From NCBI GenBank assembly GCA_030622545.1, contig JAUXGA010000005.1:1-64000 (forward strand): a stretch of DNA of 64,000 bases, given 5' to 3'. The position numbers and the translations under genes are program-made. This DNA is from a bacterium (lineage in GTDB: Bacteria; Electryoneota; RPQS01; DYHQ01). The notes below the pieces were generated by a model. That model searched no databases. It was not told where the DNA came from and saw nothing but the letters and a program-made list of their open reading frames with translations. Below, in pieces: positions 17,115 to 26,811 of the stretch; positions within the stretch are counted from its first letter, which is position 1, and each line of letters opens with the position of its first letter.

Positions 17115-17567
17115 TTGAACCTTAGAGCAGACACAGTCACAACCGTTGACACAATTATCCAAGGAGTTCGGGATACAATCCCCAAAGCCGCATCTAATCA
17201 TGAGGGTTCTTTTGCTCTATCAACAATTATCATATACTTAGCAGGCGCAGTTCTCGCTGCCATAATTATTCCCTTAGTTATTGTTCTTGCTTTGGCAGCG
17301 TTGAATAGCTTGCTTCGATTATTTGGAATAAAGAGTACAAAGTGGTTAGAAAAGTCCCTTCATAATCTTGGGAAGCCCTATAGGGCATTTGTCAATGGAA
17401 TATCAGGACATAAACAACTAATGTCAGCATCATTTGTCACTGAGATTATTAGAGCGCTTCCAAAGGATAGAGAATGTGAAACCGATTTGGAATTTGATGG
17501 ATCCAAGTCAAAGCTTCGAATAAGAACTGGGTTACCAAAAGATCCTGATGTGGGTTCAAGTATATAG
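17115..17567 (+). CDS. Small membrane protein next to the STAND NTPase
   Basis: I do not recognise a family for this 150-residue protein. It has a polar N-terminus (about 35 residues), a long hydrophobic segment at about 36-68 (TIIIYLAGAVLAAIIIPLVIVLALAAL), and a basic cytosolic part. The TTG start has no clear ribosome binding site. The layout (short polar N-terminus rich in Thr/Asp, transmembrane segment, basic region) parallels the N-terminus of the STAND protein downstream. The stretch is AT-richer than neighbouring housekeeping genes, which hints at transfer. Confidence 0.55.
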   Translation: MNLRADTVTTVDTIIQGVRDTIPKAASNHEGSFALSTIIIYLAGAVLAAIIIPLVIVLALAALNSLLRLFGIKSTKWLEKSLHNLGKPYRAFVNGISGHKQLMSASFVTEIIRALPKDRECETDLEFDGSKSKLRIRTGLPKDPDVGSSI

Positions 17568-17634
17568 TGCCGTTTCTCGAAAGGTTGTCTCGCCGTTGTT
17601 GGTCTCTTGGGCCGGCAATGGTAGTGTCCCATTG

Positions 17635-17706
17635 TGTCATTCCTGCGAAAGCAGGAATCCAGTATTTTCGAGGCTCTTATGGATTCCCGCTTATGCGGGA
17701 ATGACA
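17635..17706 (+). repeat. Paired palindromic repeat (CATTCCCGC..GCGGGAATG family), copy 1
   Basis: Two hairpin units (ATTCCTGCGAAAGCAGGAAT and ATTCCCGCTTATGCGGGAAT) face each other across about 28 nt. The same family is at 34258-34339. Frames through it translate to the well-known spurious pattern HKRESI / SCFRRNDT, so no gene is called here. Confidence 0.9.
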
Positions 17707-17833
17707 TATGTGGCGTAACGCGCAAACCTTTTTAGAAACAGCACTAGTAAATCCAAAGCCACATTTAGCGTAAGCAAATTTATTTCGTAAAGTTGAATTT
17801 TTTCACCCATTATTGTTTTCGCTAATGTAAAAT

Positions 17834-20260
17834 GTGAGTTCTATTGTGAACACAACATCTATAATTGACACCATTTCTGTTACGCGTCAGGACACGCTAT
17901 TCCGAGCAGTGACTGAGCAGATTGTCAGTTCGGATACTTCATCAAATACGTCGTTGGTTCAGGCTGTATTGGATGCATTCATATTCATGTTAGATAATCC
18001 ACTTCTGACAAGTGTTCTCTTTCTATTCTTGATATCTCTCGCGTACCTGCTTATGTATCGCGTTGTAAAGGAAAGGACTTGGAGTCAATTTGGTTACCTA
18101 CTTCGAGAGTTAAAATGTAAATTAACTGGCAAAGAAATCAGGCGGGAGTATATCGAAAAGGTTGAATTACCTATTCAAAGGCGTGCTGATGATTCCTTTC
18201 CTGAGGTACATAAACTTTTTGGTAGAGAGGAAAGACTTAAACAACTGAAAGAGCTCTTAACGAGCCGCAAGCCACCAGTTGTGCAGCTTGTAGGGATGAG
18301 TGGAGTTGGGAAGACGATGTTAGCGGCGAAAGCTGTTGATGAACTCTCCCTCGATTATGTGCGGTTGGAGTTGCATGGCGAAAGCACGGAAAAAGTAGCG
18401 GAACAGCTCTTTGAAATCTTCACACAGCTACCCGCACCACAGAAGAGGCACGCTGATATTGTCGCGTTGGCGATGGAAGGATGGCACCAGCGTGGATGCC
18501 TTCTCGTGATTGATAACCTGCATGTTTTGCTTGATGATAGAGCGAACCCCAAGGATGATATGGCAAAATTGCTGCTCGCAAAACTTAGCGAAGCAGCGGG
18601 AGGACAGCTCCTAACGCTCAGTTGGCTGAGAACCGACGCCCTCGGCACAGGCAAAGACCGCGTGCTTGTCTGGGAGTTGGAAGGCTTGAAAGAGAAACCC
18701 GGTATCGAAAAGCTAAGGGCGGAAGGTGTCAGGGGCGAACCTAAAATCACGCTCGAAAAAGTGGTGGACAATCTCAAAGGCAATCCTAAGATGCTCGAAA
18801 TACTCGGTTTATTACTTGCTCCACATAAAGGAGATGCGAGTATCTTAGACGAGCGTCCGGACTGGATCGAAAGCAGCATGGCACCATTGCGTGCAATGTG
18901 GGAAGCGATTGGAAAGGAATTGCAGAAGCTCTTGGCGGCGCTTTGTGTTTTCCGGCGTGGGAGAAATGCGGAGAGGTTAGGACGCTTCCTCGAGGCAAAG
19001 AACATTCAGCAGCAGCTCGATGCCTTGATTAAATGGGGTCTGGCAAAATCTCTGGATGGCGTTCGCGATTATGCACCTGATCACGACCTTGTGCGTAAAA
19101 TCGTCAAAGAGAAGTTTAGCGAGGAGAAACTACGTGAGTTGCACAAGCGCGCGGCAAGCCTCTGGCTGGAAGAAGGAAAGGATATCGGTAAGGAAAAGAT
19201 GCCGACAACCATAGCCGAGATTCAACCACTGCTTGAAGCGGGAGTGCATCTGGCTGAAGCAAAAGAAGGAACGCGTCTTTTGAATGAGGTCATCGCACGC
19301 CAATGTGGAGACGCAGAATTCCATAATATTGCTGATCGCGTTGGAGCATGGGTGGATTTAACCAGTCTGTTTGAGCAATTAATCGCACTAGAAACAGATG
19401 CTTCCTTGCTTGCCAAACATCGCCACAATCTCGGTATGCGCTATCAAGCCCGCGGAGATTGGGACGCGGCGCTACGAGAATACTGGGACAGTTTGAAAAT
19501 CAAAGAGAAGGTTGGAGACCAGCAAGGGATTGCCAGAACCCGCCACCAGATTGGGAGGGTGTATCAGGACAAGAGCGATTTGGATGCGGCGCTGAAAGAA
19601 TACAAGGCCAACCTGAAAACTTTTGGAGATCTTGGAGACTTACGGAACTTGGCTGCGACCCACCACCAGATTGGGATGGTGTATCAGGACAAGGGCGACT
19701 GGGATGCGGCACTACAAGAGTACAAAGCTAATCTGGAAACTTTCAAGGAACTTGGCGATTTGCCGAAATTAGCTGCGACCCGCCACCAGATTGGAATGGC
19801 TTATCATGACAAGGGCGATTGGGACGCAGCGCTGCAAGAATACCGGGCCAGTCTGGAAATCGCAGAGAAGCTTGGCGACCAACGAGGCATTTCCCGAAGC
19901 CGTCACGAGATTGGGAGGTTGTATCAGAAAAAGGGTGACTTGGACGTGGCGTTGATCGAATACAAGGCTAGCTTGAAAATAGAAGAAAAGATAGGAGACA
20001 AGCAGGGAGTTGCTGAATCGAATGGGCAGTTGGGATTGCTTTTTACGCAGATGAAGCAGTTTGATAAGGCGTTATATCACACGCTGATAGCCCTACAGCT
20101 TTTTGGTGAGTTGGGAGATCCGCGTGCGCCGCAGGCTTTCGCACTTCTCGTTAGGTTGCGGCAGGCTTGGGGTGGAGAGAATTTTGATAAAGCTTGGCGC
20201 GAAAAGATCGGCGAGGAAGTGCCGGAAGAGCTGAAGAAGGCGTCGGAAAAAGCTAAATAA
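17834..20260 (+). CDS. Membrane-anchored STAND NTPase with C-terminal TPR repeats
   Basis: The 808-residue protein starts at GTG. It has a short N-terminal segment and one transmembrane helix (about 57-75, LTSVLFLFLISLAYLLMY). An NTPase domain follows, with Walker A GMSGVGKT (about 154-161) and Walker B LLVIDNL (about 223-229). A helical region comes next, then five to six tetratricopeptide repeats of 40 residues from about 530 to 750 (units such as HQIGMVYQDKGDWDAALQEY). This is the NLR-like STAND layout: sensor repeats, NTPase switch, effector end. The N-terminal effector position is taken by a membrane segment, so activation might act on the membrane. Defence against phage is an inference. 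Signal transduction of another kind is possible. Confidence 0.8.
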   Translation: MSSIVNTTSIIDTISVTRQDTLFRAVTEQIVSSDTSSNTSLVQAVLDAFIFMLDNPLLTSVLFLFLISLAYLLMYRVVKERTWSQFGYLLRELKCKLTGKEIRREYIEKVELPIQRRADDSFPEVHKLFGREERLKQLKELLTSRKPPVVQLVGMSGVGKTMLAAKAVDELSLDYVRLELHGESTEKVAEQLFEIFTQLPAPQKRHADIVALAMEGWHQRGCLLVIDNLHVLLDDRANPKDDMAKLLLAKLSEAAGGQLLTLSWLRTDALGTGKDRVLVWELEGLKEKPGIEKLRAEGVRGEPKITLEKVVDNLKGNPKMLEILGLLLAPHKGDASILDERPDWIESSMAPLRAMWEAIGKELQKLLAALCVFRRGRNAERLGRFLEAKNIQQQLDALIKWGLAKSLDGVRDYAPDHDLVRKIVKEKFSEEKLRELHKRAASLWLEEGKDIGKEKMPTTIAEIQPLLEAGVHLAEAKEGTRLLNEVIARQCGDAEFHNIADRVGAWVDLTSLFEQLIALETDASLLAKHRHNLGMRYQARGDWDAALREYWDSLKIKEKVGDQQGIARTRHQIGRVYQDKSDLDAALKEYKANLKTFGDLGDLRNLAATHHQIGMVYQDKGDWDAALQEYKANLETFKELGDLPKLAATRHQIGMAYHDKGDWDAALQEYRASLEIAEKLGDQRGISRSRHEIGRLYQKKGDLDVALIEYKASLKIEEKIGDKQGVAESNGQLGLLFTQMKQFDKALYHTLIALQLFGELGDPRAPQAFALLVRLRQAWGGENFDKAWREKIGEEVPEELKKASEKAK
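19440..20060 (+). repeat. 120-nt tandem repeats encoding TPRs
   Basis: Five tandem 120-nt units encode nearly identical 40-residue tetratricopeptide repeats inside the STAND gene. Conserved words such as GACAAGGGCGA and CACCAGATTGGGA recur every 120 nt. The high DNA similarity suggests recent unit amplification. Confidence 0.8.
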
Positions 20261-20275
20261 AGATTTTTCGGGTGT

Positions 20276-20316
20276 GGGTCGGCTGCAATCCACCAGTACT
20301 GGTGGACAACACCGCA
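20276..20316 (+). repeat. 41-bp interspersed repeat with palindromic core, copy 1
   Basis: Identical over 41 bp to 38142-38182. The core CCACCAGTACTGGTGG (20290-20305) is a perfect palindrome. This copy lies between the STAND gene and its terminator. Confidence 0.9.
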
Positions 20317-20330
20317 GCGAAATAGACATA

Positions 20331-20360
20331 AAAAACCCGGCAATGCGCCGGGTTTTTCTT
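20331..20360 (+). terminator. Rho-independent terminator of the STAND gene
   Basis: The stem AAAAACCCGGC / GCCGGGTTTTT with a 5-nt loop is followed by CTTTTT. Bases 20361-20661 contain no gene that I can support. Confidence 0.85.
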
Positions 20361-20661
20361 TTTATAGGATTGTATCGGTTGTCAGGTGTCACAGTCAAGA
20401 ACAATCTGACTGCGGCGGTGGTGGGTGATAAAGATGCTGCAGCCGGAAGTTTGGCGCATCGTTACGACATTGCCCGTCGCTTCATTGCTGAGGCTGATTT
20501 TGACTGCCGTAAGGATCCGGGATCTGGTAGGATACGGATTCCACACCGTCCCAAATCGACTGATCTCACGTAACATTTCTTAAGCACCTTGCCAAACAGA
20601 GTCATTTGGTGTTATATTGTGGTTTCAAATCAGAGGATGTGAATAGCTGTGAGGCGAGAAA

Positions 20662-21522
20662 TTGACTTCATGTTTTTTTGTATCTGATCTCCATGGCCGG
20701 GTAAAACGCTACGAGAAACTCTTTCAAGCCATCGCGGATGAACACCCCAATATCGTATTTATCGGCGGGGACATTCTGCCGCATGGTTTTTCTTCTCTTT
20801 CGGCAGATGACGCGCATCAGAATTTCATCCGCGATTTTCTCGTGCCGGAGTTCCTGAAACTCCGTCACGCGATGGGAGAAACGTATCCTCGCGTCTTTAT
20901 AATTCTTGGGAATGATGACAGCCGACTGGAGGAAGCTACCGTTGTGGATGCAGTAACACAGGGAGTGTGGGAATACATTCATAACCGCAGAGTCGATATT
21001 GGGGCATACCAATTCTACGGTTATGCTTATGTGCCCCCGACGCCTTTCCTGCTGAAAGACTGGGAGCGCTATGATGTTTCGCGGTGTGTTGATCCAGGCT
21101 GCGTTTCACCCGAAGAAGGCCGGCGTACAGTAGCGGTGTCGGAACAAGAAAAGAAGTATAAAACCATTAAGGAAGATATTGAACTGCTCGCGGAGAACGC
21201 GAACATGGAACATGCGGTCTTTCTATTTCACACTCCCCCTCACAAAACACATCTTGACCGCGCGGCGCTGGACGAGAAGAAGATTGAGCATGTGTCGCTG
21301 GATGTGCATGTCGGCAGTATAGCGGTGAGACGCTTTATCGAATCGCGACAACCGTTGGTCACCCTGCACGGCCACATTCACGAGTCAGCACGACTCACCG
21401 GTTTTTGGAAAGATGCTATCGGCAGGACACAGATGTTTTCGGCGGCTCACGACGGCCCGGAGCTTTCTCTCGTTCGTTTCTCGTTGGAAAACCCCACCGA
21501 AGCTACGCGCCAGTTGATTTAG
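20662..21522 (+). CDS. Calcineurin-like metallophosphoesterase
   Basis: The 286-residue protein carries all five metal-binding blocks of the family: SDLHG near the N-terminus, GGDI, GNDD, a His in HTPPH, and HGHIH near residue 230. It should hydrolyse a phosphoester in the cytosol, since no signal peptide is present. The start is TTG at 20662, behind GAGG. The 3' end overlaps the convergent gene by 20 nt. Substrate unknown. Confidence 0.85.
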   Translation: MTSCFFVSDLHGRVKRYEKLFQAIADEHPNIVFIGGDILPHGFSSLSADDAHQNFIRDFLVPEFLKLRHAMGETYPRVFIILGNDDSRLEEATVVDAVTQGVWEYIHNRRVDIGAYQFYGYAYVPPTPFLLKDWERYDVSRCVDPGCVSPEEGRRTVAVSEQEKKYKTIKEDIELLAENANMEHAVFLFHTPPHKTHLDRAALDEKKIEHVSLDVHVGSIAVRRFIESRQPLVTLHGHIHESARLTGFWKDAIGRTQMFSAAHDGPELSLVRFSLENPTEATRQLI

Positions 21523-24500
21523 AATCACCTGCGCGCTTTTTCAACGGGAGCTCGCGGGCGGCATCGGTCACCGCTCCGATTTTGGAAGCATAGCTGGTAC
21601 GATTCGCGATATCGTCATCGCTGACAAAATGCACATCGAGCAGTTCACCACAGCGATAGCCGGTGCGCAGATAGTTTATTTCGTCGAGACACCTGCTCCA
21701 GCCTTCCAGCCATTGTTCCAACTCTTTTCTCTTCTTCTCTGTCCCACCGTAGTGAACCAGAATATCAATATCGCTTCCGGGCCCGGCTGTGGCATTCTTG
21801 GCGCTGCCGAAAACATAGAACGCTTTCACCCCGAAGCGATCAGGATCGAGATGTTCGGCGATACGTTCCGCCATCTGCAGCCGCCATCTCCAATGTTCTT
21901 CCGCAGGCTGTTCTTCCGCAAAAGGTTTCCACTCGCTCTTCTGTTCCGCGGCGACAGCAGGCTGCGAGAGAATTCCCACCGCTTCGTCTAAATCAGCGTT
22001 CATCAACACTCGCAGCACGCGCCCTTTCGCTGACTTGGGGACATCAATCACCCTTACATAATCAGCCAAATGAGCACTGTCTGGAACAATTTCCGGAAGA
22101 ATATTGCGAGCAGTTGTCAGGAAGTGTTCGTTGAAATGTATATCTTTGTCATCCGGATAGAGCGGCAGATAACGAATCGAGGCTTCCACCAAATCCTGAA
22201 AGAAATGCGTTCCAAAAGAAAGATCCGGAAGGTAGTTCCCGGTCTTGCGAGCAATTTCTATCAAGACAGCCGTATTATTGATATCGGAATAAGTAACGTT
22301 GACGCCCAATTTGATGTCGCCCCGACTTCCCCAGCGACCGGGTCCCATCAGGATAAACTGCCGCTTGGGCAACGTCTTGTTGAGTTGACTCACCACCCGG
22401 CCTACTTCTTTCAACACGGAGAGTTCGCCAATCTCACTGTAACGTTGAGGATTCACATAAACGATATGAGTTATATCAGGAACCTTGCCGTTGGATACAT
22501 ACCGGTTGGCCGAAAAAATCATATCACGTGCAGGCACATCCTTGGGAATTGGCGCGGGCGCAGAATCTTCAACATAACTCTGTGGACGGCACTGGAGAAG
22601 ATAGAAATCACGACCGTCAGAGGCGAACTCGATATCAACCGGCGTGCCAAGCTTCTCTTCAAGTACGTTAAGAATCGTTTGCACCTTCTTGACGAAAGTT
22701 GTTCGGGAAATGAGTCCTTCAAAGGTAACGACGAAGTCCTCACGATTCAGGTCGGGAAGCAGGCCGGTAGGGATTTGAATATGGTGGTCCTGGCAGATTG
22801 AAATAACCTGTTTCAACCACGGAAGTTCGTGGCCGTACTCGCGCAGGAATTCGAAAACATCCACCGTTTCGAAATTGTTCGTTTCGAGATTGATAACATC
22901 TATCTTATTGGGCGAATAGCGTATAATTTCATCCGGAGTGACATTAACGCGCATACCCGGCTGACCGGGAGCGACAAGAATAGGATAATCATCACTGAGG
23001 CGGTCTACAGCTCTTGTTCCAAGACCGGGAACCATCCGGACTAATCCATCATTCCGACGAATGCGCGGCGACCAACGGAACTCGTTGTTGCTGAATGCGA
23101 CTCCCGCATAGGCAGGCAGAAAATATTTTCCGATGCGATTACCGACAACTCCCTGAATCATGATGCCCATTTCTTCACGGAAATCCAGCAAGCCTCGTTC
23201 TTCGCGGTATTCAATCGGATCCGGACCAAAAATAGACGAATACACTTCTGCCACGGCATCCTTCAAAGCTTCAAGGCGCTCTCGTTTGCTTCCCTGATTA
23301 GCGAGGAACAAGCTCTTATACTTTCCGGAAAACGCGGCTCCGAACCGGTCTTCGAGCAGGCTGGAACTGCGCACAATCAGGGGATGATCTCCGAAATCAT
23401 CCAACGCCATCGAAAGCCCCTGAATAATCTCCGGCGGGAAACTCGAATGCTTGAAAACCTGCACAATCTGATCGTACTCGCGGCGGATTTCATCAATCCC
23501 CTTATACTTCTGTTCAACCAGTTCTTCCAGATTATTATAGGTAACAAAGCTGAGCACGGCATCTGAGGTAACATACCAAGTATTGGGAATCTTTAAATCA
23601 CGTAGGATTTCCAACTCGCCACTCATCTTCTCCAGAATGCGAGTCGCTAAGAATAGACCGGAACTCTTTCCACCGACTTTCCCATGGCTGCCAATCGGGA
23701 AAATAACATGTTGCAAAAGTTCAAAGAAGTCATCGACATCCACAAATTGCTTAGCGACATTGATATATTGCAATTGGTCATTGAGAAATCGTCGAATGAG
23801 AGATACGCGTACTTCTTTTTCACTGGTCGGTGATAACTTGATTCCCTCCGTCGAGAGATGATGAAAGCGACGCACCGCATCGGCGATTTCGTTTAGCGAT
23901 GTGTCAAATTTCTCCAGCGCCGTAACCAGGAAACTCGATCTGTCTTCCTGTATCCACTTTTGAATCCATGACAGGATTTCCGCGTCGCTGAAATATGTCG
24001 CCGCGATGTCGAACACCTCTTGTGTAAACTTGGGGGAAATGTCAACATCCATCTTTCGGATCGGGCGGTTATCATCTTGCGGGCTGCACTTATCGACTTC
24101 TAAGCTCTCCTGCAGATTCTCCGCTTCGAGGATACCGCTCGCGCAGAGACGAATGAACATCTTTCGCACGATACGGCGATAGAGATTCTGGTCCGTTCCA
24201 TGTAAAAGTTCAAGAGCAACGCGCCATTCTCCTTTTTGGGATTTTTCGATATCTTGCTTGGCTGATTTCCATTTCTGATTGATTTTTCGCAGGTTCTGAA
24301 ACTGAAGATAATTCTCAAGTCGGTCGGCGATGGTATTGATAAGCTTTACTTCTTCCTTCAGAAACGGACCTGAATCCACCTGCGGCATTTCCTGCGTATA
24401 ATAGACATAAATTTTCCCCACAACCTCATCCATGAAATTGATATCGGAACATAGAACCCATGGTGTTTCCTTAAAATCCGACGTCGAATAAGTCGTCCCG

Positions 24501-24700
24501 TCATAGATTATCTTGGCTTCACAGGTATCGGGATATTGCAATCCCGGTGGGATTGTCTGAACAACGCCGCCTAAAACCGATGCGAGCTGTGCATTCGTAT
24601 CCGTCAAGAGCTCCTCGATTTTATAGAGGCAGTTCAGCTCTTTTGCTCGTTCCTGAAGATTCCAAAGCACTTTATCAATTGGTCTGTCTTCTTTATTCAT
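21503..24700 (-). CDS. PEP-synthase-like ATP-binding protein fused to a nucleotidyltransferase domain
   Basis: The 1065-residue protein has an N-terminal sensor-like region (to about 150) and a helical linker. A pyruvate phosphate dikinase/PEP synthase type ATP-binding domain runs from about residue 345 to 730 (GKVGGKSSGLFLATRIL, PLIVRSSSLLEDRFGAAFSGKY, VDIEFASDGRDFYLLQCRPQ). The phosphohistidine swivel domain and the PEP-binding barrel of true PEP synthase are absent. The C-terminal 130 residues contain a minimal nucleotidyltransferase motif, FGSAKNATAGPGSDIDILV. It may transfer phosphate or a nucleotide to an unknown partner. Confidence 0.8.
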   Translation of the reverse strand: MNKEDRPIDKVLWNLQERAKELNCLYKIEELLTDTNAQLASVLGGVVQTIPPGLQYPDTCEAKIIYDGTTYSTSDFKETPWVLCSDINFMDEVVGKIYVYYTQEMPQVDSGPFLKEEVKLINTIADRLENYLQFQNLRKINQKWKSAKQDIEKSQKGEWRVALELLHGTDQNLYRRIVRKMFIRLCASGILEAENLQESLEVDKCSPQDDNRPIRKMDVDISPKFTQEVFDIAATYFSDAEILSWIQKWIQEDRSSFLVTALEKFDTSLNEIADAVRRFHHLSTEGIKLSPTSEKEVRVSLIRRFLNDQLQYINVAKQFVDVDDFFELLQHVIFPIGSHGKVGGKSSGLFLATRILEKMSGELEILRDLKIPNTWYVTSDAVLSFVTYNNLEELVEQKYKGIDEIRREYDQIVQVFKHSSFPPEIIQGLSMALDDFGDHPLIVRSSSLLEDRFGAAFSGKYKSLFLANQGSKRERLEALKDAVAEVYSSIFGPDPIEYREERGLLDFREEMGIMIQGVVGNRIGKYFLPAYAGVAFSNNEFRWSPRIRRNDGLVRMVPGLGTRAVDRLSDDYPILVAPGQPGMRVNVTPDEIIRYSPNKIDVINLETNNFETVDVFEFLREYGHELPWLKQVISICQDHHIQIPTGLLPDLNREDFVVTFEGLISRTTFVKKVQTILNVLEEKLGTPVDIEFASDGRDFYLLQCRPQSYVEDSAPAPIPKDVPARDMIFSANRYVSNGKVPDITHIVYVNPQRYSEIGELSVLKEVGRVVSQLNKTLPKRQFILMGPGRWGSRGDIKLGVNVTYSDINNTAVLIEIARKTGNYLPDLSFGTHFFQDLVEASIRYLPLYPDDKDIHFNEHFLTTARNILPEIVPDSAHLADYVRVIDVPKSAKGRVLRVLMNADLDEAVGILSQPAVAAEQKSEWKPFAEEQPAEEHWRWRLQMAERIAEHLDPDRFGVKAFYVFGSAKNATAGPGSDIDILVHYGGTEKKRKELEQWLEGWSRCLDEINYLRTGYRCGELLDVHFVSDDDIANRTSYASKIGAVTDAARELPLKKRAGDSKSTGA

Positions 24701-24864
24701 AAGAGATCATTCCCCTTTCGCTTCCTGAAAAAAAACGGACGCGTAAACGAACTTAATCACCTCGACCAGCTTGCAAAAACGGGTTTCCACATCGAATTGA
24801 TTGTTAGGAATCATTGTCCCTTGTTAAACGAATTCCTTCGGGTTTTTACACTCGGCAAGATGGC

Positions 24865-26151
24865 TTACACCCAACCCCGAGCCGTGCACGCCTGAGCCAC
24901 GCGGCTGACCGAAATGACATAAGCGGCATCGCGCATGAAAAGCTTGCGCTGCTGCGCCAGTTCGCTGACCGCGAGAAATGCGGCTGTCATTTTTACATCC
25001 AATTTCCCCAGCACTTCATCTTTCTCCCAGTAGTAGTTCATGTTGCTCTGCACCTGCTCGAAGTAACTGCAAGTCACGCCGCCCGCATTCGCCAGGAAAT
25101 CGGGAATCATGAAGATGCCGCGCTCGATAATTACTTTGTCGGCTTCCGGGGTTGTCGGGCCGTTCGCTCCTTCAGCAATAAGACGAACTCGTTTGCTGAT
25201 TTTGTCCACATTGTCGGCGGTAATTTGGTTTTCAAGAGCGGAAGGAATAAGAATATCCACCTCTTGTTCAATCCATGCGTCTCCGGGGAGCACCTCGTAG
25301 CCGATATCACGGGCTTTGTCCTTGTCAATGCCGCCGAAACGGTCTGTGATATCGAGTAAGGCTTTCAAATCAATCCCGTCTTTCTTGACGAACGTGTAGG
25401 ATGTCTGGTCTTTTTGATCCCAGCAGGAGACACTAATCACTTTGCCGCCGATTTTCTGATAGAGCTCAATGGCATACTGAGATACATTCCCGAACCCTTG
25501 GAAACCCGCCGTCGTTTCTTCAGGTTTGATTCCCATCTCTTTCAATGCTTCTCGAATCGTAAATACCACACCATAGCCGGTGGCTTCTGTTCTTCCCAGC
25601 GAACCGCCCATACCTACCGGTTTGCCTGTGATAAGACCGGGATAGTGACCGCCGTGAATCCATTCGAACTCATCGAGCATCCATAACATATGCTGAGCAC
25701 TGGTCATGACATCCGGGGCGGGAACATCCACCAACGGTCCAACCACTTTGGAGAGCTGCCGTATCCATCCCCGGCAAATCTGCTCCTGCTCGCGAGCGCT
25801 CAAATTGTGCGGGTCGCAAATAACGCCGCCCTTGCCGCCGCCCAAAGGAATATCCACCACGGCGCATTTCCAAGTCATCCACATGGATAAAGCGCGTACG
25901 GTATCGATGGTTTCCTGAGGGTGAAAACGAATACCGCCCTTGCCGGGCCCTCGCGCATCATTGTGTTGAACCCGAAATCCTCGAAAAACTTTCATACTCC
26001 CATCATCCATATGAACGGGGATGCTGAAATGATATTCTCGCATTGGGTTGCGCAATAAATCGCGTGTTGCCGTATCCAAATCCAGAATGTCGGCAACTTT
26101 GTCAAATTGAGCTTGCGCCATTTCGAATGGATTGAAAGATTTGCCAGCCAT
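24865..26151 (-). CDS. gdhA: Glutamate dehydrogenase (Glu/Leu/Phe/Val dehydrogenase family)
   Basis: The 428-residue protein has the family signatures: RGFRVQHNDARGPGKGGIRFHP, the catalytic Lys region VDIPLGGGKGGVICDP, the cofactor-binding GFGNVSQYAIEL, and NQITADNVDKISKRVRLIAEGANGPTTPEAD. It interconverts glutamate and 2-oxoglutarate with NAD(P). I start it at the ATG at 26151, which has AGGAAAGG upstream and gives the usual length. No gene is recognisable in 26152-26744. Confidence 0.9.
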   Translation of the reverse strand: MAGKSFNPFEMAQAQFDKVADILDLDTATRDLLRNPMREYHFSIPVHMDDGSMKVFRGFRVQHNDARGPGKGGIRFHPQETIDTVRALSMWMTWKCAVVDIPLGGGKGGVICDPHNLSAREQEQICRGWIRQLSKVVGPLVDVPAPDVMTSAQHMLWMLDEFEWIHGGHYPGLITGKPVGMGGSLGRTEATGYGVVFTIREALKEMGIKPEETTAGFQGFGNVSQYAIELYQKIGGKVISVSCWDQKDQTSYTFVKKDGIDLKALLDITDRFGGIDKDKARDIGYEVLPGDAWIEQEVDILIPSALENQITADNVDKISKRVRLIAEGANGPTTPEADKVIIERGIFMIPDFLANAGGVTCSYFEQVQSNMNYYWEKDEVLGKLDVKMTAAFLAVSELAQQRKLFMRDAAYVISVSRVAQACTARGWV

Positions 26152-26744
26152 CTCAAGCCTTTCCTTTTCTTTGGGTACCCGCGATTGCGAGTACGAGTTT
26201 TTTATCATGTGGACTCTGAAAACCCGGGCTTTACATTACCTGTTCAACCGTCAACTCGGCACAGGCCTTCTCCGCCGCCGGGACATCAAAAAACAATCAT
26301 TCAAAGGGAAAATATTTATCCTAAAATATACGGCTTTGAGTGCAAATAATCAACTCCGCAACTGCTGGATTAAGCTGCAAACGAGAGGTTCGTATGAACC
26401 TTGCCTTCTCATTGCATTGGCTACTTATTCAGGGCACGGCCACTCGTACTCAGACCAGACAGAGCACAACATCATGGCGGTCTCTTTCCCCTATTTCCTG
26501 TATTGAAAATGTACTGTTTTGGGGAGAAATCAGAGCAAAGAACAATAACTTACGTCATACCGGAGGACATCCGTAAGAGTAGGCGAAGATTCTGTAAGCA
26601 CTTATTTTATGAGGATTTGGGGATAGGGAGGAGAATGGTTTTAAGTCAGGCGGACAAACGCTCAGATAATCTCCGACAACTCACCTCAGGGCATCGGCAC
26701 ACTCCCTCTCCATAATCTAAGATACCCAAGATACAACATCCCCC

Positions 26745-26786
26745 AAAAAAAGAGGCCATCCCATACTTATGGGACAGCCTCTTTTA
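26745..26786 (-). terminator. Terminator of the lamin-tail protein gene
   Basis: On the minus strand a stem AAAAGAGGCTGTCCCAT / ATGGGATGGCCTCTTTT with a small loop and two mismatches runs into T7. It lies about 25 nt after the stop at 26812. Confidence 0.85.
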
Positions 26787-26811
26787 CTATATTTCGTCGT
26801 GATTCAGCGGG

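Noticed and set aside
17378-17725. Minus-strand frame coding an HKRES ... FRRNDT pattern
   Set aside because: This is the translation of a palindromic repeat and overlaps a better gene; it is a known type of false gene.
19440-20060. CRISPR-like periodicity
   Set aside because: The 120-nt period encodes tetratricopeptide repeats in one continuous frame.
20382-20576. Possible gene remnant in the gap after the STAND terminator
   Set aside because: Neither strand gives a recognisable protein or a ribosome binding site.
26209-26744. Small frames between gdhA and the lamin-tail gene
   Set aside because: They overlap each other in several frames, have no ribosome binding sites and no recognisable motifs.
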